A stretch of 64,000 nt of DNA from assembly GCA_013372975.1 (NCBI GenBank), contig JABXIS010000017.1, positions 1 through 64,000 of the forward strand. Direction: 5' to 3'. A model generated the notes under the pieces. The model was not told the DNA's origin. It searched no databases and saw only the letters and a program-made list of their open reading frames with translations. The translations under genes were made by a program, and so were the position numbers. Source of the stretch: Alphaproteobacteria bacterium (lineage in GTDB: Bacteria; Pseudomonadota; Alphaproteobacteria; Sphingomonadales; Kordiimonadaceae). This document shows positions 19,264-29,292 of the stretch, piece by piece (positions within the stretch are counted from its first letter, which is position 1; every line of letters starts with the position of its first letter).

Positions 19264-19387
19264 TCTGAGGATATAGAGCGGTAAAAATTTTATACAATTT
19301 ACCGTGCTCCAAAAGGCACAGGTGCGACGCAAATCTGCAGTTTTTCAGGAAATTCAAACGACAGAAAGCCACTGGAAAAAAGAAAAA

Positions 19388-19417
19388 AGAGAGCGAAAGC
19401 CGCTCTCTCTTTTTTTG
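19388..19417. terminator. Intrinsic terminator of the nucleoside operon
   Basis: Arms AGAGAGCG (19388-19395) and CGCTCTCT (19401-19408) are flanked by A's on one side and T's on the other, so it can work on both strands. It lies 32 bases past the nuclease stop. The rest of 19038-19439 holds only the two palindromes. Confidence 0.75.
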
Positions 19418-19439
19418 TCGATTATGCGATTCGTTTAGC

Positions 19440-20228
19440 CTAGTTTGCCTCGGCAAACAGATTATTCAGGTAGCCTGCCAAACGAACACCGCCTTTGGAC
19501 AACTGCTGTTTGATGGTGGGGGTATATTTATAGACATAATCATAGCTGAGTATACCGCTGCCCACATTATAGATATCAGCCCGCATTGCGATCAGTTCAC
19601 GCACCCAATCGAGCGGCTCGCTATTTTGCCATTCCGCAATATTCTCCGGCTTGATTTTCGGCTCCAGAAACCGCACCCACTCAGTAAAGGAAAGAAGCTT
19701 GTGATCAATCAGGTCTTCATCCCAAACCTTGTGCAGGTTGCTCATTTCTTCAAACCAGACGACGTCGATGCGGTTACCACCCCAATCTTCGGAGCGCCCT
19801 GCATGGAGTGGCTGATGTAGGTCCCCAACGATATGAATGATAAAGCGCAGCGCCTTCTGCCGTTCCGCCAACGGCGCGCTCTTATCCTTCAACGTTGCAG
19901 TGAAGGCTGCCAGCGCCGTCACAGCATCACCTGCAGGGTTCTTGTTGCTTTCCTCGTAGGTCTGGCCATCAGGCAAATTGATATAATGATACGGGGACGC
20001 TGTACGCCGCCAATATTCGTCGGGGTTAGATTTCATTTCATCGGGCCAGTTTGCGGCCTCGGCCATAAACTCGTCACCCAGAAGTTCTTTCACTGCTGCG
20101 GCGGCTTCTGGTGTGAGATGGCGTGATGCAAGCTCCGCGATCACCCGGTGCCCTGTCGGGCCGTATGCCTGGGCAGCCTGCCCCGCCATCATCACCAGCG
20201 CAACAATCGCGCCCAAAACTCGAACCAT
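19440..20228 (-). CDS. Exported S1/P1-type zinc nuclease
   Basis: This 262-aa protein has a signal peptide (cleavage likely after AQA, residue 21) and the trinuclear zinc nuclease fold. The ligand motifs match P1 nuclease: GPTGH at the mature N terminus, NWPDE, SPYHYINLP, IIHIVGDLHQPLH and the GGNRIDV...NLHKVWDEDL segment. These enzymes cut single-stranded DNA and RNA to 5'-nucleotides and remove 3'-phosphates. The predicted mature first residue is tyrosine, where the classic enzymes have tryptophan. It is 23 bases downstream of deoB, so it is probably the last gene of the nucleoside operon and feeds it from outside the cytoplasm. Confidence 0.9.
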   Translation of the reverse strand: MVRVLGAIVALVMMAGQAAQAYGPTGHRVIAELASRHLTPEAAAAVKELLGDEFMAEAANWPDEMKSNPDEYWRRTASPYHYINLPDGQTYEESNKNPAGDAVTALAAFTATLKDKSAPLAERQKALRFIIHIVGDLHQPLHAGRSEDWGGNRIDVVWFEEMSNLHKVWDEDLIDHKLLSFTEWVRFLEPKIKPENIAEWQNSEPLDWVRELIAMRADIYNVGSGILSYDYVYKYTPTIKQQLSKGGVRLAGYLNNLFAEAN

Positions 20229-20251
20229 GACACTCCCCTCAATATGAACAA

Positions 20252-21469
20252 TTAGATCGCGCTGGTGCCTTCACTCAAAGGCGCAATTCCCAAATGTGTG
20301 GCCACTGTCTGGCCGATATCTGCAAAACTTTTCCGCACCCCCGCGCTTCCCGGCTTCAGGCTGGGCCCATATGCCACAAACGGCACATGCTCGCGGGTAT
20401 GGTCACTGCCGGGCCATGTTGGATCACAACCATGGTCTGCCGTCAGGATCACAATATCATCGGCCTGCATGCCATCCAGAAACTCAGGCAACCGGCGGTC
20501 AAAATATTCAAGCGCGTCAGCATAACCCGCCACATTGCGGCGGTGACCAAAGCTCTGGTCGAAATCAACGAAATTTACGAACGTAAGCGACCCGTCAGGC
20601 GCTTCGGCAAGCTTCTGTAGTGATGTGTCAAAAAGTGCATCAAGGCCATTGGCTTTCACTTTTTGCGTAAGCCCCTTATGGGCAAAAATATCAGCGATCT
20701 TACCCACGGAAATCACTTCCCTGCCCGCTTCTTCCAGCTTCTCAAGGACAGTCGGCGCTGGTGGTGGTGTCGCGAGGTCTTTGCGGTTACCTGTTCGCTC
20801 AAATTGACCGTCCTTGCCCAGAAACGGCCGCGCAATCACCCGACCGATGTTATATTCGTCCACCAGTTCACGGGCCACGGCACACACGTCGTAAAGGCGC
20901 TCAAGCCCGAAGGTTTCCTCATGGGCCGCAATCTGGAAAACGCTGTCAGCCGATGTGTAAACAATCGGCTTGCCTGTACGCATATGTTCGTCACCAAGCT
21001 CTTCAAGGATCACTGTGCCTGATGCAGCTTTGTTGCCGATCACCCCCGGCAGATCACAGCGTTTGACCAGTTCATCAATCAGTTTGTCGGGAAAACTTGG
21101 ATATTCCTGGGCAAAATAGCCCCAATCAAACCGCACAGGCACACCAGCCATTTCCCAGTGCCCGGAAGGTGTATCCTTACCGAAGCTCTGCTCGGCGCAG
21201 GCCGCATACATGCCTGTGATCTCACCTGAATATTCCATGCCCTTGGGTTCACGACCAGTCGCAAGCTCTGCTGCTTTGCCAAGGCCAAGTCTGGTCATGT
21301 TCGGAAGCTGAATAGGGCCAGCGTTAGGGCGCTCGGCTCCCACATTGCCGTCAGCACACCATTCTGCAATGTGGCCGAGTGTATCGGCATCCTGTTCGCC
21401 AAAACGATCCGCATCCGGTGCGGCGCCAATACCGAAACTGTCCAACACCAGAATGAAGGCACGAGCCAT
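20252..21469 (-). CDS. deoB: Phosphopentomutase
   Basis: This 405-aa alkaline-phosphatase-fold enzyme converts (deoxy)ribose 1-phosphate to the 5-phosphate. The metal site is visible in [12 protein letters not shown] at the start, [12 protein letters not shown] and TADHGCDP...[10 protein letters not shown]. The phosphorylated threonine region is [12 protein letters not shown]. The start at 21469 is supported by GGAGG about 9 bases upstream and lies 4 bases beyond the deoA stop. It links nucleoside phosphorolysis by DeoA and the purine phosphorylase to the DeoC aldolase encoded 14 kb away. Confidence 0.96.
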   Translation of the reverse strand: MARAFILVLDSFGIGAAPDADRFGEQDADTLGHIAEWCADGNVGAERPNAGPIQLPNMTRLGLGKAAELATGREPKGMEYSGEITGMYAACAEQSFGKDTPSGHWEMAGVPVRFDWGYFAQEYPSFPDKLIDELVKRCDLPGVIGNKAASGTVILEELGDEHMRTGKPIVYTSADSVFQIAAHEETFGLERLYDVCAVARELVDEYNIGRVIARPFLGKDGQFERTGNRKDLATPPPAPTVLEKLEEAGREVISVGKIADIFAHKGLTQKVKANGLDALFDTSLQKLAEAPDGSLTFVNFVDFDQSFGHRRNVAGYADALEYFDRRLPEFLDGMQADDIVILTADHGCDPTWPGSDHTREHVPFVAYGPSLKPGSAGVRKSFADIGQTVATHLGIAPLSEGTSAI

Positions 21470-21473
21470 GGTC

Positions 21474-22811
21474 TTACCCTCCAATAATCTTGTTAACAAT
21501 CGACGACACAGTTAGTGCGTCTTCGCTTAGCATTACAGCCGCCCGCACACTGGCAATAGCAGCGTCAGCCGCCTCTTCACTTCTAGCATACACCATGGCG
21601 AAAGGCTGGTCTGCCGCAAGCCGGTCACCACGCTGACACATCTCTGTGAAGCCAACACTGTGATCCACATCGTGGGCCGGGTTGGTGCGGCCACCGCCAA
21701 GTGCGACAACGGCCATGCCAATCGCCCGTGTGTCCATGTCCGCAACATAACCGGTTTTTTCAAGCACTACAGGTTTCACAACAGGTGCCAAAGGCATGTG
21801 CGTTTCCGGATTTTCCATCAAGTCGGCCGGACCACCTTGGGCAACCACCATCCGCGCAAACACATCGGCGGCCTTGCCACTATCAAGGGCTTCCTTCGCC
21901 TTTGCGCGCGCCGCAGCTACATCGGGTTGCGCTTTCGAAAGGGCAAGCATGTGCGCGGCCAGATCCAGCGTCACATCCATAAGGCGCTGATCGGCACTTG
22001 CAGGATTCTTGAGGAAATCAATTGTCTCGAACACCTCAACTGCATTGCCGGCCGTACGCCCAAGAACTTGATTCATATCGGTCAACAGCGCGGTTGTTGG
22101 CGTGCCAGCGGCATTTGCTACCCGGACAATATTGCGCGCAAGTTCTTCGGCTTTTTCGTCCGAATCCATAAAGGCGCCATTGCCGCACTTCACGTCCATC
22201 ACCAAGGCCCCTAGGCCTGCGGACAGCTTTTTGGACAGAATCGAGGCCGTAATCAGCGGCACACTTTCCACCGTGGCGGTCACATCGCGAATGCCGTAAA
22301 AGCGCTTGTCAGCTGGGGCAAGGTTGCCGGTTTGCCCGATGATGGAACAACCAATATCCCGCACGATGTCAGCAAAACGCTGGTTATCAGGATAGGCGTC
22401 ATAGCCAGGGATACTTTCAAGCTTGTCGAGCGTACCGCCCGTGTGGCCAAGGCCACGACCAGAGATCATCGGGACAAAGCCACCGCACGCTGCAACAATT
22501 GGTGCCAGCATGAGGCTGACCTTGTCGCCCACACCGCCAGTGGAATGCTTGTCCACAATCGGGGCGTCGGCATCAAAACCGAAGTCCTGCCAATTCATCA
22601 CGTCACCACTATCCCGCATAGCCAGCGTCAGGGCAGCGCCCTCGTCCGGGCTCATGCCGTTGAAAAAGATCGCCATGGCAAGCGCAGAGACCTGCGCGTC
22701 AGTGACACTGCCATCAGTGATGCCACTGACAAAACGGACAATATCATCAGACGCAATGGTGCCACCGTCACGCTTGATACGAATAATTTCCTGGGGGATG
22801 AATTGGCTCAT
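21474..22811 (-). CDS. deoA: Thymidine phosphorylase
   Basis: This 445-aa enzyme splits thymidine or deoxyuridine with phosphate into base and deoxyribose 1-phosphate. The family signature is clear: [17 protein letters not shown] (about 85-101) and [18 protein letters not shown] (about 117-134). Its length is that of the E. coli DeoA type rather than the longer AMP phosphorylases. It lies 6 bases after cdd and 4 bases before deoB on the same strand, consistent with one operon. It acts in the cytoplasm. Confidence 0.97.
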   Translation of the reverse strand: MSQFIPQEIIRIKRDGGTIASDDIVRFVSGITDGSVTDAQVSALAMAIFFNGMSPDEGAALTLAMRDSGDVMNWQDFGFDADAPIVDKHSTGGVGDKVSLMLAPIVAACGGFVPMISGRGLGHTGGTLDKLESIPGYDAYPDNQRFADIVRDIGCSIIGQTGNLAPADKRFYGIRDVTATVESVPLITASILSKKLSAGLGALVMDVKCGNGAFMDSDEKAEELARNIVRVANAAGTPTTALLTDMNQVLGRTAGNAVEVFETIDFLKNPASADQRLMDVTLDLAAHMLALSKAQPDVAAARAKAKEALDSGKAADVFARMVVAQGGPADLMENPETHMPLAPVVKPVVLEKTGYVADMDTRAIGMAVVALGGGRTNPAHDVDHSVGFTEMCQRGDRLAADQPFAMVYARSEEAADAAIASVRAAVMLSEDALTVSSIVNKIIGG

Positions 22812-22817
22812 AACATT

Positions 22818-23237
22818 TTACCCTTGGGCCTCGTCAATATTTTCGGGGCCGAACGCGTGGGGCAAAAGCTCGGCACTGGTTGTTTCGAGAAGGATGTTGC
22901 CGTCCTTGTCGCAAATGGTAACAGGCTTGCCGGCACTACCGGCAAACTCACGGATTTTCTGGCGGCAGCCACCGCAAGGTGTACATGCCACCTCGCCGGG
23001 GCCAACCACCACGATATGTTTGATGGCCTTGCCGCCCGCCAGCACCATCGCGGCGATAGCACCCGCTTCTGCGCACGTGCCCAGCGGATAAGCTGCGTTT
23101 TCCACATTGCAGCCCGCATAGATATTACCATCAGCTGCCAGCACCGCTGCACCAACCGGATGGTTCGAATAGGGGGCGTAGGCAGCATCACGGGCCTTGA
23201 GGGCAGCATCAATCAGCGGTTTAAGATCTGTCGCCAT
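22818..23237 (-). CDS. cdd: Cytidine deaminase
   Basis: This 139-aa protein is the short tetrameric form of cytidine deaminase. The zinc motifs are TCAEAGAI (about 62-69) and PCGGCRQ (about 95-101), with NVENAAYPLG before them. It converts cytidine and deoxycytidine to uridine and deoxyuridine, which DeoA can then split. The start at 23237 is chosen because it sits one base after the upstream permease stop and removes an unrelated 20-residue extension. Translational coupling to the permease is likely. Confidence 0.95.
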   Translation of the reverse strand: MATDLKPLIDAALKARDAAYAPYSNHPVGAAVLAADGNIYAGCNVENAAYPLGTCAEAGAIAAMVLAGGKAIKHIVVVGPGEVACTPCGGCRQKIREFAGSAGKPVTICDKDGNILLETTSAELLPHAFGPENIDEAQG

Positions 23238-23238
23238 A

Positions 23239-24210
23239 TTAATGGTCTTTCTCGTATGGAATGCCACTGGCCTTGGGTGCCTGCATGCGTCCAGCAAACC
23301 CTGCCAGGATCACCACTGTGAGCACATAAGGTAGCATAATGGTAAACTGCACCGGGATTTCACCGATAAGCGGCAGGTCAACACCTTGAAGGCGGCCCTG
23401 AAGCGCATCGACAAAACCGAACAACAGGCAAGCCAAAAGCGTGGGCACTGGCTTCCAGCGCCCAAAGATCATAGCGGCCAGCGCCAGATAGCCTTTACCG
23501 GCAGACATATCGCGAATAAAGCCGCCACCAAGACCTGTTGAGAGCACGGTTCCTGCGAAACCACACAGCACACCAGTGATAATCATCGCCTGATATCTTA
23601 GAAGTGTTACCGAAATTCCAGCGGTATCCACCGCTTCCGGGTTTTCACCAACCGCACGAAGCCGCAAACCGAAACGGGTTTTATAAAGCATCCATGCCAC
23701 AAGCGGGACAATGGCAGCCGTAAGGTACGTGATCAGATTATGGCCCGACAACAGTTCGCTATAGAGCCCGCCAAGCAGAGGCACATCTGCCAGAGCATCG
23801 GCAAACGGCAAGGTGATGGCGCTAAAGCGTGCCTCATCATCCAGAAGCGGTGTTTGGCCCCCTTTGCGGAACCAGAAGTTGGCAAGCGTTGGGGCCAAAC
23901 CGGCCACCGCAATATTGATTGCCATCCCCGATACAATCTGGTTGCCGCGCTGTGCGATCGAAACCCAGCCGTGCAAAAGCGCCAGCGCTACCGATGCGCC
24001 GATGCCTGCGCCTAGTCCTGCCCATGGTGAGCCGGTCACCGCAGCAGCAGCGGCGGCGGCAAAGGCGGCGGCCAGCATCTTGCCTTCAAGGCCAATATCC
24101 ACGATGCCTGAGCGTTCCGCAATAAGCCCTGCAAGGCCTGCAAGCACCAGCGGAGTCGCGGTCCGGAGCGTGCTGTCCAAAAGAAGGATCAGATCGGTGA
24201 AAAATTCCAT
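23239..24210 (-). CDS. BMP-type ABC transporter permease (second)
   Basis: This 323-aa membrane protein belongs to the branched-chain/ribose-type permease family. Segments such as AERSGIVDIGLEGKML and FGLRLRAVGENPEAVDTAGI are typical of nucleoside importer permeases (NupQ/YufQ type). The ATG at 24210 overlaps the stop of the preceding permease (TGATG), so the two are translationally coupled. With its partner it forms the membrane channel of the nucleoside importer. It precedes cdd, which supports nucleosides as substrate. Confidence 0.93.
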   Translation of the reverse strand: MEFFTDLILLLDSTLRTATPLVLAGLAGLIAERSGIVDIGLEGKMLAAAFAAAAAAAVTGSPWAGLGAGIGASVALALLHGWVSIAQRGNQIVSGMAINIAVAGLAPTLANFWFRKGGQTPLLDDEARFSAITLPFADALADVPLLGGLYSELLSGHNLITYLTAAIVPLVAWMLYKTRFGLRLRAVGENPEAVDTAGISVTLLRYQAMIITGVLCGFAGTVLSTGLGGGFIRDMSAGKGYLALAAMIFGRWKPVPTLLACLLFGFVDALQGRLQGVDLPLIGEIPVQFTIMLPYVLTVVILAGFAGRMQAPKASGIPYEKDH

Positions 24211-25316
24211 CACGCGGCCCTCCTCTGCCCAACACGGCGGAACAGGGCTTCAACAGGATCGCGGAACAGATGTTCCATCGCACCCGCGAACAGGATCACA
24301 AGCCCTTGGATCAGAACAATATAATCGCGCTGGATGTTGGGCATTTCAAATGCCAGCTCAGCACCGCCCTGATACAGGGCACCGAAAAGCATCGCTGCCA
24401 GCACAATGCCCACAGGATGGTTGCGCCCCATGAAAGCAACTGCAATGCCAACGAATCCGTAACCAAGGGTAAAATTGCCCAACAACCGATGTTGTTCGCC
24501 GAGCAACTCGTTCAACCCCATCATGCCCGCCAGGGCACCAGAGATCATCATGGCGATCACGGTCATCCGTGTGACGGAGATACCAGCAAAGCGGGCCGCA
24601 TCATGATTTTGGCCAACAACCCGAAGCTCATACCCGAAACGAGACCTCCACAGCATGAACCACACCGCGAAGGCACACAGAAGTGCAATCAGGGCGGAAA
24701 GATTCAGCGGGCCGCTTTCGTAGGAAAAACCGATCACCTCGAACAGGTCCTGCAGATGCATCAGCGACGCGCCATCCGGGAAATCAGCGCTTTCCGGCAT
24801 TTGCCCTCCGGGGCGTTGCAGTGGCCCCACAAGCAGGTAGGCTAACAGGGCCGAAGCAATGAAATTGAACATGATGGTGGTGATCACCACATGGCTGCCC
24901 CGCTTGGCCTGCAAGTAGGCGGGAACAAAGGCCCACGCCGCGCCGAATGTCGCAGCCCCCACAATCGCGAGCAATACAGCGAATACTGGCGAAGCATCCC
25001 CGATCAGGAATACCGCAAGTGTCAGCCCCAGGCCACCGAGCATGGCTTGCCCCTCACCGCCGATATTGAACAACCCCGCATGGTAGGCAACGGATACTGC
25101 CAACCCGGTGAAGACAAAGTTGGTGGCATAATAAAGGCTATAGCCCACGCCTTCCTCGAAACCAAAAGCGCCATCAATCATCAGGGACAGGGCTTCGAAC
25201 GGATCTTCACCTAGGCCCCAGATTACGAGGCCCGATACCAGAAAGGCTGCCAGAAGGTTCAAACCGGGCAACAGAATGGCATCGGCCCAGAAGGGTAATT
25301 TTCTCTGAGACGCCAT
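24210..25316 (-). CDS. BMP-type ABC transporter permease (first)
   Basis: This 368-aa membrane protein is the NupP/YufP-type permease. The segments NIGGEGQAMLGGLGL and FGYELRVVGQNHDAARFAGIS are characteristic of nucleoside or ribose-type importers; the latter is the cytoplasmic loop that contacts the ATPase. Its ATG overlaps the ATPase stop (TGATG), and its own stop overlaps the next permease start, so the three transport genes are tightly coupled. Confidence 0.93.
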   Translation of the reverse strand: MASQRKLPFWADAILLPGLNLLAAFLVSGLVIWGLGEDPFEALSLMIDGAFGFEEGVGYSLYYATNFVFTGLAVSVAYHAGLFNIGGEGQAMLGGLGLTLAVFLIGDASPVFAVLLAIVGAATFGAAWAFVPAYLQAKRGSHVVITTIMFNFIASALLAYLLVGPLQRPGGQMPESADFPDGASLMHLQDLFEVIGFSYESGPLNLSALIALLCAFAVWFMLWRSRFGYELRVVGQNHDAARFAGISVTRMTVIAMMISGALAGMMGLNELLGEQHRLLGNFTLGYGFVGIAVAFMGRNHPVGIVLAAMLFGALYQGGAELAFEMPNIQRDYIVLIQGLVILFAGAMEHLFRDPVEALFRRVGQRRAA

Positions 25317-26848
25317 CAAGCGGCCTCCCCTTTGTTACCCGCCATCATCAAGCCAAGCTTGGTTTCCGTTGCGTCCTCAATATTCAGCGTGCCGACAATC
25401 TCACCTTCACACATCACCGCAATCCGATCAGAAATCGCCAACAGCTCATCGAGGTCAGCAGAGACCACAAGAATGGCTTTCCCGGCATTTCTGAGGGCCG
25501 TGATCTGGTCGTGAATTTTGGTGACTGCGCCAATATCCACGCCACGGGTGGGTTGCCCTATCACCATCAGGCTGGGGTCCTGCGCCAGTTCGCGGGCGAT
25601 CACCAGCTTTTGCTGGTTGCCACCTGAGAAAGACGCAATGGGCAAGTCCGGATTGCGTGGCCGCACGTCCTGGCTTTCAAAATATCCTGCCGCCTTCTCG
25701 GCAATTGCTTTCAAGCGCAACAGACCCTTCCGCGAGAACTCCTGCTCTCGCTGATACCCAAGGATGGCGTTCTCGCGCGCTGACATGCTTTCCACCACAC
25801 CGGTTTTAAGCCTGTCTTCCGCCACATGGGCCATGCCCATTCGCCTCAGGGTAATTGGGTCGGTCATCTCTTGCGGCGACGATATCGTTTCGCCGTCGAA
25901 ACATATCTTCCCGACGTCGACTGGCCGCAGCCCTGTAATGATTTCAAGAAGTTCAGTTTGCCCGTTCCCTGCCACGCCAGCAATTCCGAGCACTTCACCC
26001 TCAAGAACCTGAAGGTTGATGTCTTTCAGCATCAAGCCGTGGTCGCCCGTGGCCTTGACATTCTCGAGCGCAAGACGTGCCGTCGTGGCTTCATTCGCGT
26101 CTCTGGCTGTGGCCCGCACCACCTTGGCACCCACCATCAGTTCGGCAAGTTCCTCAGAGGAGGTCTCTGCGGTTTTGCGCTCTGCCACAGTCTTGCCCGC
26201 TCGGATAACCGTTACATTATCCGTAATAGCCATGATCTCGTGCAGCTTGTGGGTCACGAAAAGCACCGTCTTGCCTTGGTCTCGCAACTGGCTGACCAGT
26301 TCAAAAAGCTGCACACATTCCTGCGGCGTAAGAACCGCAGTTGGCTCATCCAGAATAAGGGTTTCCGCGCCGCGATAGAGCGCTTTCAGGATTTCAGCCC
26401 GCTGCCGCACGCCCACTGAAAGGGTCTCGACAGGCTCATCAAGAGGCAGGTTGAAGCCAAACTGTTCCTCAAGCGCCAGAAGTTTGGCGCGCGCCATACC
26501 CTTGGCGTCATCCAGTTTGGATGACCCCTCCGCCCCCAGAATGATGTTTTCGAGCACTGTGAAGGGTTCCACGAGCATGAAATGCTGGTGCACCATACCG
26601 ATCCCGACCGCCATGGCGTCAGACGGGCTTGTGAAACTTTGGGAAACACCCGAAACCAGCACTTCACCGCTATCTGGGTGATAAAAACCGAACAACATCT
26701 TGAGAAGCGTGGATTTCCCGGCGCCGTTTTCACCCACGATGCCGTGAACCGTTCCCGCAGGCACAGAGAGCGAAATATGATCATTCGCCTTCACGTCGCC
26801 AAAGCTTTTGCACAGGTCGCGCGTTTCGATGGCAATTGTCTGGCTCAT
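25316..26848 (-). CDS. Nucleoside ABC transporter ATP-binding protein with two ABC domains
   Basis: This 510-aa protein has two ABC modules. The first has Walker A GENGAGKST (about 39-47), signature LSVGVRQRAEILKAL and Walker B TLILDEPTAVL. The second has a looser Walker A region (GVAGNGQTELLE) and signature FSGGNQQKLVIARE. This pattern, with one degenerate site, is usual in ribose- and BMP-type importers. It powers uptake with the two permeases and the binding protein in this operon. Confidence 0.95.
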   Translation of the reverse strand: MSQTIAIETRDLCKSFGDVKANDHISLSVPAGTVHGIVGENGAGKSTLLKMLFGFYHPDSGEVLVSGVSQSFTSPSDAMAVGIGMVHQHFMLVEPFTVLENIILGAEGSSKLDDAKGMARAKLLALEEQFGFNLPLDEPVETLSVGVRQRAEILKALYRGAETLILDEPTAVLTPQECVQLFELVSQLRDQGKTVLFVTHKLHEIMAITDNVTVIRAGKTVAERKTAETSSEELAELMVGAKVVRATARDANEATTARLALENVKATGDHGLMLKDINLQVLEGEVLGIAGVAGNGQTELLEIITGLRPVDVGKICFDGETISSPQEMTDPITLRRMGMAHVAEDRLKTGVVESMSARENAILGYQREQEFSRKGLLRLKAIAEKAAGYFESQDVRPRNPDLPIASFSGGNQQKLVIARELAQDPSLMVIGQPTRGVDIGAVTKIHDQITALRNAGKAILVVSADLDELLAISDRIAVMCEGEIVGTLNIEDATETKLGLMMAGNKGEAA

Positions 26849-26878
26849 ATATGCGTCCTGTCCCGCCGAAAACGGGGC

Positions 26879-27880
26879 CTAGTGGCCCACGTTGCTGCCT
26901 TCCACATCACCCACGACGATCTCGCCAGCCACAATCTTGGCGCGGGCGTCATCAAGCTTGGCTTTCATCTCAGCCGTGATCAGGGCCGCATTATGCTCGT
27001 CGAGGGCAAAATCCACGCCGCCTTCCGCGAGCCCCATCACATTATGACCGGCGCTCCAATGCCCGTCCTGCGCTGCTTTCATGGCTTTATAGACCGCCAG
27101 ATCAACCCGCTTCAGCATGCTGGTAAGCACAACCCCGGGGGCAACATGGTTCTGGTTGCTGTCTACGCCGATCGCAAGATTACCGGTATCCTTGGCGGCC
27201 TGGATAGACCCAAGGCCTGATGGGCCAGCCGCCGAAAAGATAATGTCCGCGCCGCGCGCATACTGGGACCGCGCCATCTCGGCCGCCTTGATCGGATCAT
27301 TCCAGGCGCTCGGTGTAGTGCCCACATAGTTTTCGATAAATGTCAGATCACCGCGAACATATTCGGCGCCCTGGCGATAGCCACGCTCAAACCGGCGAAT
27401 CAACGGGATGTCCATACCGCCCAGGAAACCGATGGTTCTTGATTCGGTTTTCATCGCCGCAATCATGCCCACAAGGAACGAGCCTTCGTTTTCCTTGAAG
27501 GTGATAGACTGCACGTTCGGCAAGTCGATGATCGCATCGATCACTGTGAATTTAACGTTGGGAAAATCTGCCGCAACATTGCGCACAGCCACGGAATAAC
27601 CAACCCCAACTGCGACGATCAAGTCTGCTTTCCTGCGCGCAAAACGTTTCAGCGCCTGCTCATACTGCGTTTCGCTATTAGGCTCGAAATCCTTGAAACC
27701 ATTGCCGGTTTCTTCTTCAAAACGATGCGCGCCCACATAGGCAGCTTCGTTGAAGGATTTATCAAATTTGCCGCCAATATCATAGAGGAGCACAGGCTTG
27801 AAATCCGCAGCACCAACGGCGGCGAAACCGGCAAAAGCCAGACCTACAATCGCACCAAAACGCCCAAACAGTTTTTTCAT
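26879..27880 (-). CDS. BMP-family nucleoside-binding protein
   Basis: This 333-aa periplasmic protein has an N-terminal Sec signal peptide (MKKLFGRFGAIVGLAFAG) with cleavage near VGA (about residue 23); there is no lipobox cysteine. Family hallmarks are GGKFDKSFNEAAYVG near the start, VGVGYSVAVRNVAADFP and GVDSNQNHVAPGVVLTSMLKR. BMP proteins such as PnrA and NupN bind purine or pyrimidine nucleosides. It is the first gene of the minus-strand operon ABC importer-cdd-deoA-deoB-nuclease and is divergent from upp, with a RutR-like palindrome between them. Confidence 0.93.
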   Translation of the reverse strand: MKKLFGRFGAIVGLAFAGFAAVGAADFKPVLLYDIGGKFDKSFNEAAYVGAHRFEEETGNGFKDFEPNSETQYEQALKRFARRKADLIVAVGVGYSVAVRNVAADFPNVKFTVIDAIIDLPNVQSITFKENEGSFLVGMIAAMKTESRTIGFLGGMDIPLIRRFERGYRQGAEYVRGDLTFIENYVGTTPSAWNDPIKAAEMARSQYARGADIIFSAAGPSGLGSIQAAKDTGNLAIGVDSNQNHVAPGVVLTSMLKRVDLAVYKAMKAAQDGHWSAGHNVMGLAEGGVDFALDEHNAALITAEMKAKLDDARAKIVAGEIVVGDVEGSNVGH

Positions 27881-27970
27881 GCCTTTTCACTCCCCGGCAA
27901 CAAAAAGTTCGTTATTCTTATATGCCTTGATTATGCACGGCGGCGCAAGGGAACCAGAGCGAAACGGCCG

Positions 27971-28006
27971 GGTCAACCATTTTTGATCATTTGGTCAAGA
28001 TTCGTT
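27971..28006. promoter_or_regulatory. RutR-like palindrome between the nucleoside operon and upp
   Basis: TTGATCATTTGGTCAA (27983-27998) differs from the published RutR consensus TTGACCA-N2-TGGTCAA at one base. A further half-site GGTCAA at 27971-27976 lies 22 bases away, two helical turns. The site is in the divergent 187-base region and could control both operons. Confidence 0.7.
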
Positions 28007-28067
28007 CGACATTTGTCCCGAGACCACTTATGAAAAGGTCAATTCCAAGACAGATACGGAGTCAAAA

Positions 28068-28706
28068 ATGACCCAGAATGTAACGGTTGTCGATCACCCG
28101 CTAGTTCAGCACAAGATGACCCTGATGCGCCGTAAAGAGGCTAGCACAGCCGAATTCAGAAAACTGCTTCGCGAAATCGGCCTTTTTCTCGGCTATGAAG
28201 CGCTGCGTGACCTGCCGCTCGGCAAAATCGATATTGAAACACCGATTTGCCCGATGGAAGCCCCCGTGCTTGCAGGCAAGAAACTGACATTCATCTCTGT
28301 GCTTCGGGCTGGCGACGGCCTTTTGGGCCCCATGCTGGATCTGGTGCCTTCGGCCCGCGTTGGGCAGATTGGCCTCGCACGGGATGAAGAAACGCTTCAA
28401 CCGACAAAATATTTCTTTAAAGTACCTGTTGATACAGCGGACCGCCTGAATGTGGTGCTGGACCCAATGCTGGCAACAGGCCATTCTGCGGTGCGCGCTG
28501 TTCAGGAAATCAAGGATATCGGCGCAACCGATCTCCGTTTTGTGTGTCTGTTGGCCGCGCCGGAAGGCATCAAAACTTTCACCGATGCACACCCTGATGT
28601 GCCAGTGGTTGTGGGTGCCATCGACGAACGGTTGAACGAAAAAGCATATATTGTTCCAGGGCTTGGGGATGCCGGGGACAGACTGTTTGGAACCAAAGGG
28701 GCTTGA
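28068..28706 (+). CDS. upp: Uracil phosphoribosyltransferase
   Basis: This 212-aa enzyme makes UMP from uracil and PRPP. The PRPP-binding loop is [13 protein letters not shown] (about 128-140) and the uracil-binding end is the C-terminal [17 protein letters not shown]. Length and motifs match the bacterial family. CGGAG lies 6 bases before the ATG. It starts the upp-hpt-purine phosphorylase operon and is divergent from the nucleoside importer, so uracil released by salvage is recaptured. Confidence 0.97.
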   Translation: MTQNVTVVDHPLVQHKMTLMRRKEASTAEFRKLLREIGLFLGYEALRDLPLGKIDIETPICPMEAPVLAGKKLTFISVLRAGDGLLGPMLDLVPSARVGQIGLARDEETLQPTKYFFKVPVDTADRLNVVLDPMLATGHSAVRAVQEIKDIGATDLRFVCLLAAPEGIKTFTDAHPDVPVVVGAIDERLNEKAYIVPGLGDAGDRLFGTKGA

Positions 28707-28711
28707 ACACG

Positions 28712-29266
28712 ATGAGTGTTACGAAAAAATATGTGACCGCACAGGAACTTCTGGACGATTCGTTCGACCTGGGTGTCAAAATCCTGAAAAGCGGCTTTCG
28801 CCCGAAATTTATCGTTGGCGTTTGGCGCGGCGGCACACCTACTGGTATCGCCGTTCAGGAGATTATGGATTACTACGGCGTTCACACCGATCATATCGCG
28901 ATCCGCACGTCATCCTACATCGGAATGGAACAGCAAAAAGAAGTGAAGGTGCACGGCCTTGAATATATCGTGGCCAACATCAACGCCGAAGACAGCCTGC
29001 TGATCGTAGACGATGTATTCGACAGCGGCCGTTCTATCGACGCCATTATCAATACACTCAAGGAAAAGTGCCGCCGCAACACGCCGGAGGTGATCAAGAT
29101 CGCGACTGTCTTCTATAAGCCGGCCCGCAATGTCACCAGCCTTGAGCCTGATTTCTATTGCCGTGAAACAGACGACTGGCTTGTGTTCCCACACGAGCTG
29201 TCTGACATGACCAAGGCAGAGATCAAGGAACACAAGGGCCTGGAACTGCCCGAAATCGAAATCTGA
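28712..29266 (+). CDS. hpt: Purine (hypoxanthine/guanine-type) phosphoribosyltransferase
   Basis: This 184-aa type I phosphoribosyltransferase carries the PRPP motif LLIVDDVFDSGRSI (about 97-110). VGVWRGGTPTGIAVQE at about residues 36-51 also fits. It probably converts hypoxanthine or guanine to the nucleotide, but xanthine-type specificity cannot be excluded. The start at 28712 lies 5 bases after the upp stop, with AAGGGGC upstream. Its place before a purine phosphorylase suits capture of bases released there. Confidence 0.85.
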   Translation: MSVTKKYVTAQELLDDSFDLGVKILKSGFRPKFIVGVWRGGTPTGIAVQEIMDYYGVHTDHIAIRTSSYIGMEQQKEVKVHGLEYIVANINAEDSLLIVDDVFDSGRSIDAIINTLKEKCRRNTPEVIKIATVFYKPARNVTSLEPDFYCRETDDWLVFPHELSDMTKAEIKEHKGLELPEIEI

Positions 29267-29292
29267 TTCTAACAAGAAAACAAGAGGTCTCC

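Noticed and set aside
22332-23321. 329-codon plus-strand frame across deoA and cdd
   Set aside because: It spans two tightly coupled genes with intact active-site motifs on the other strand.
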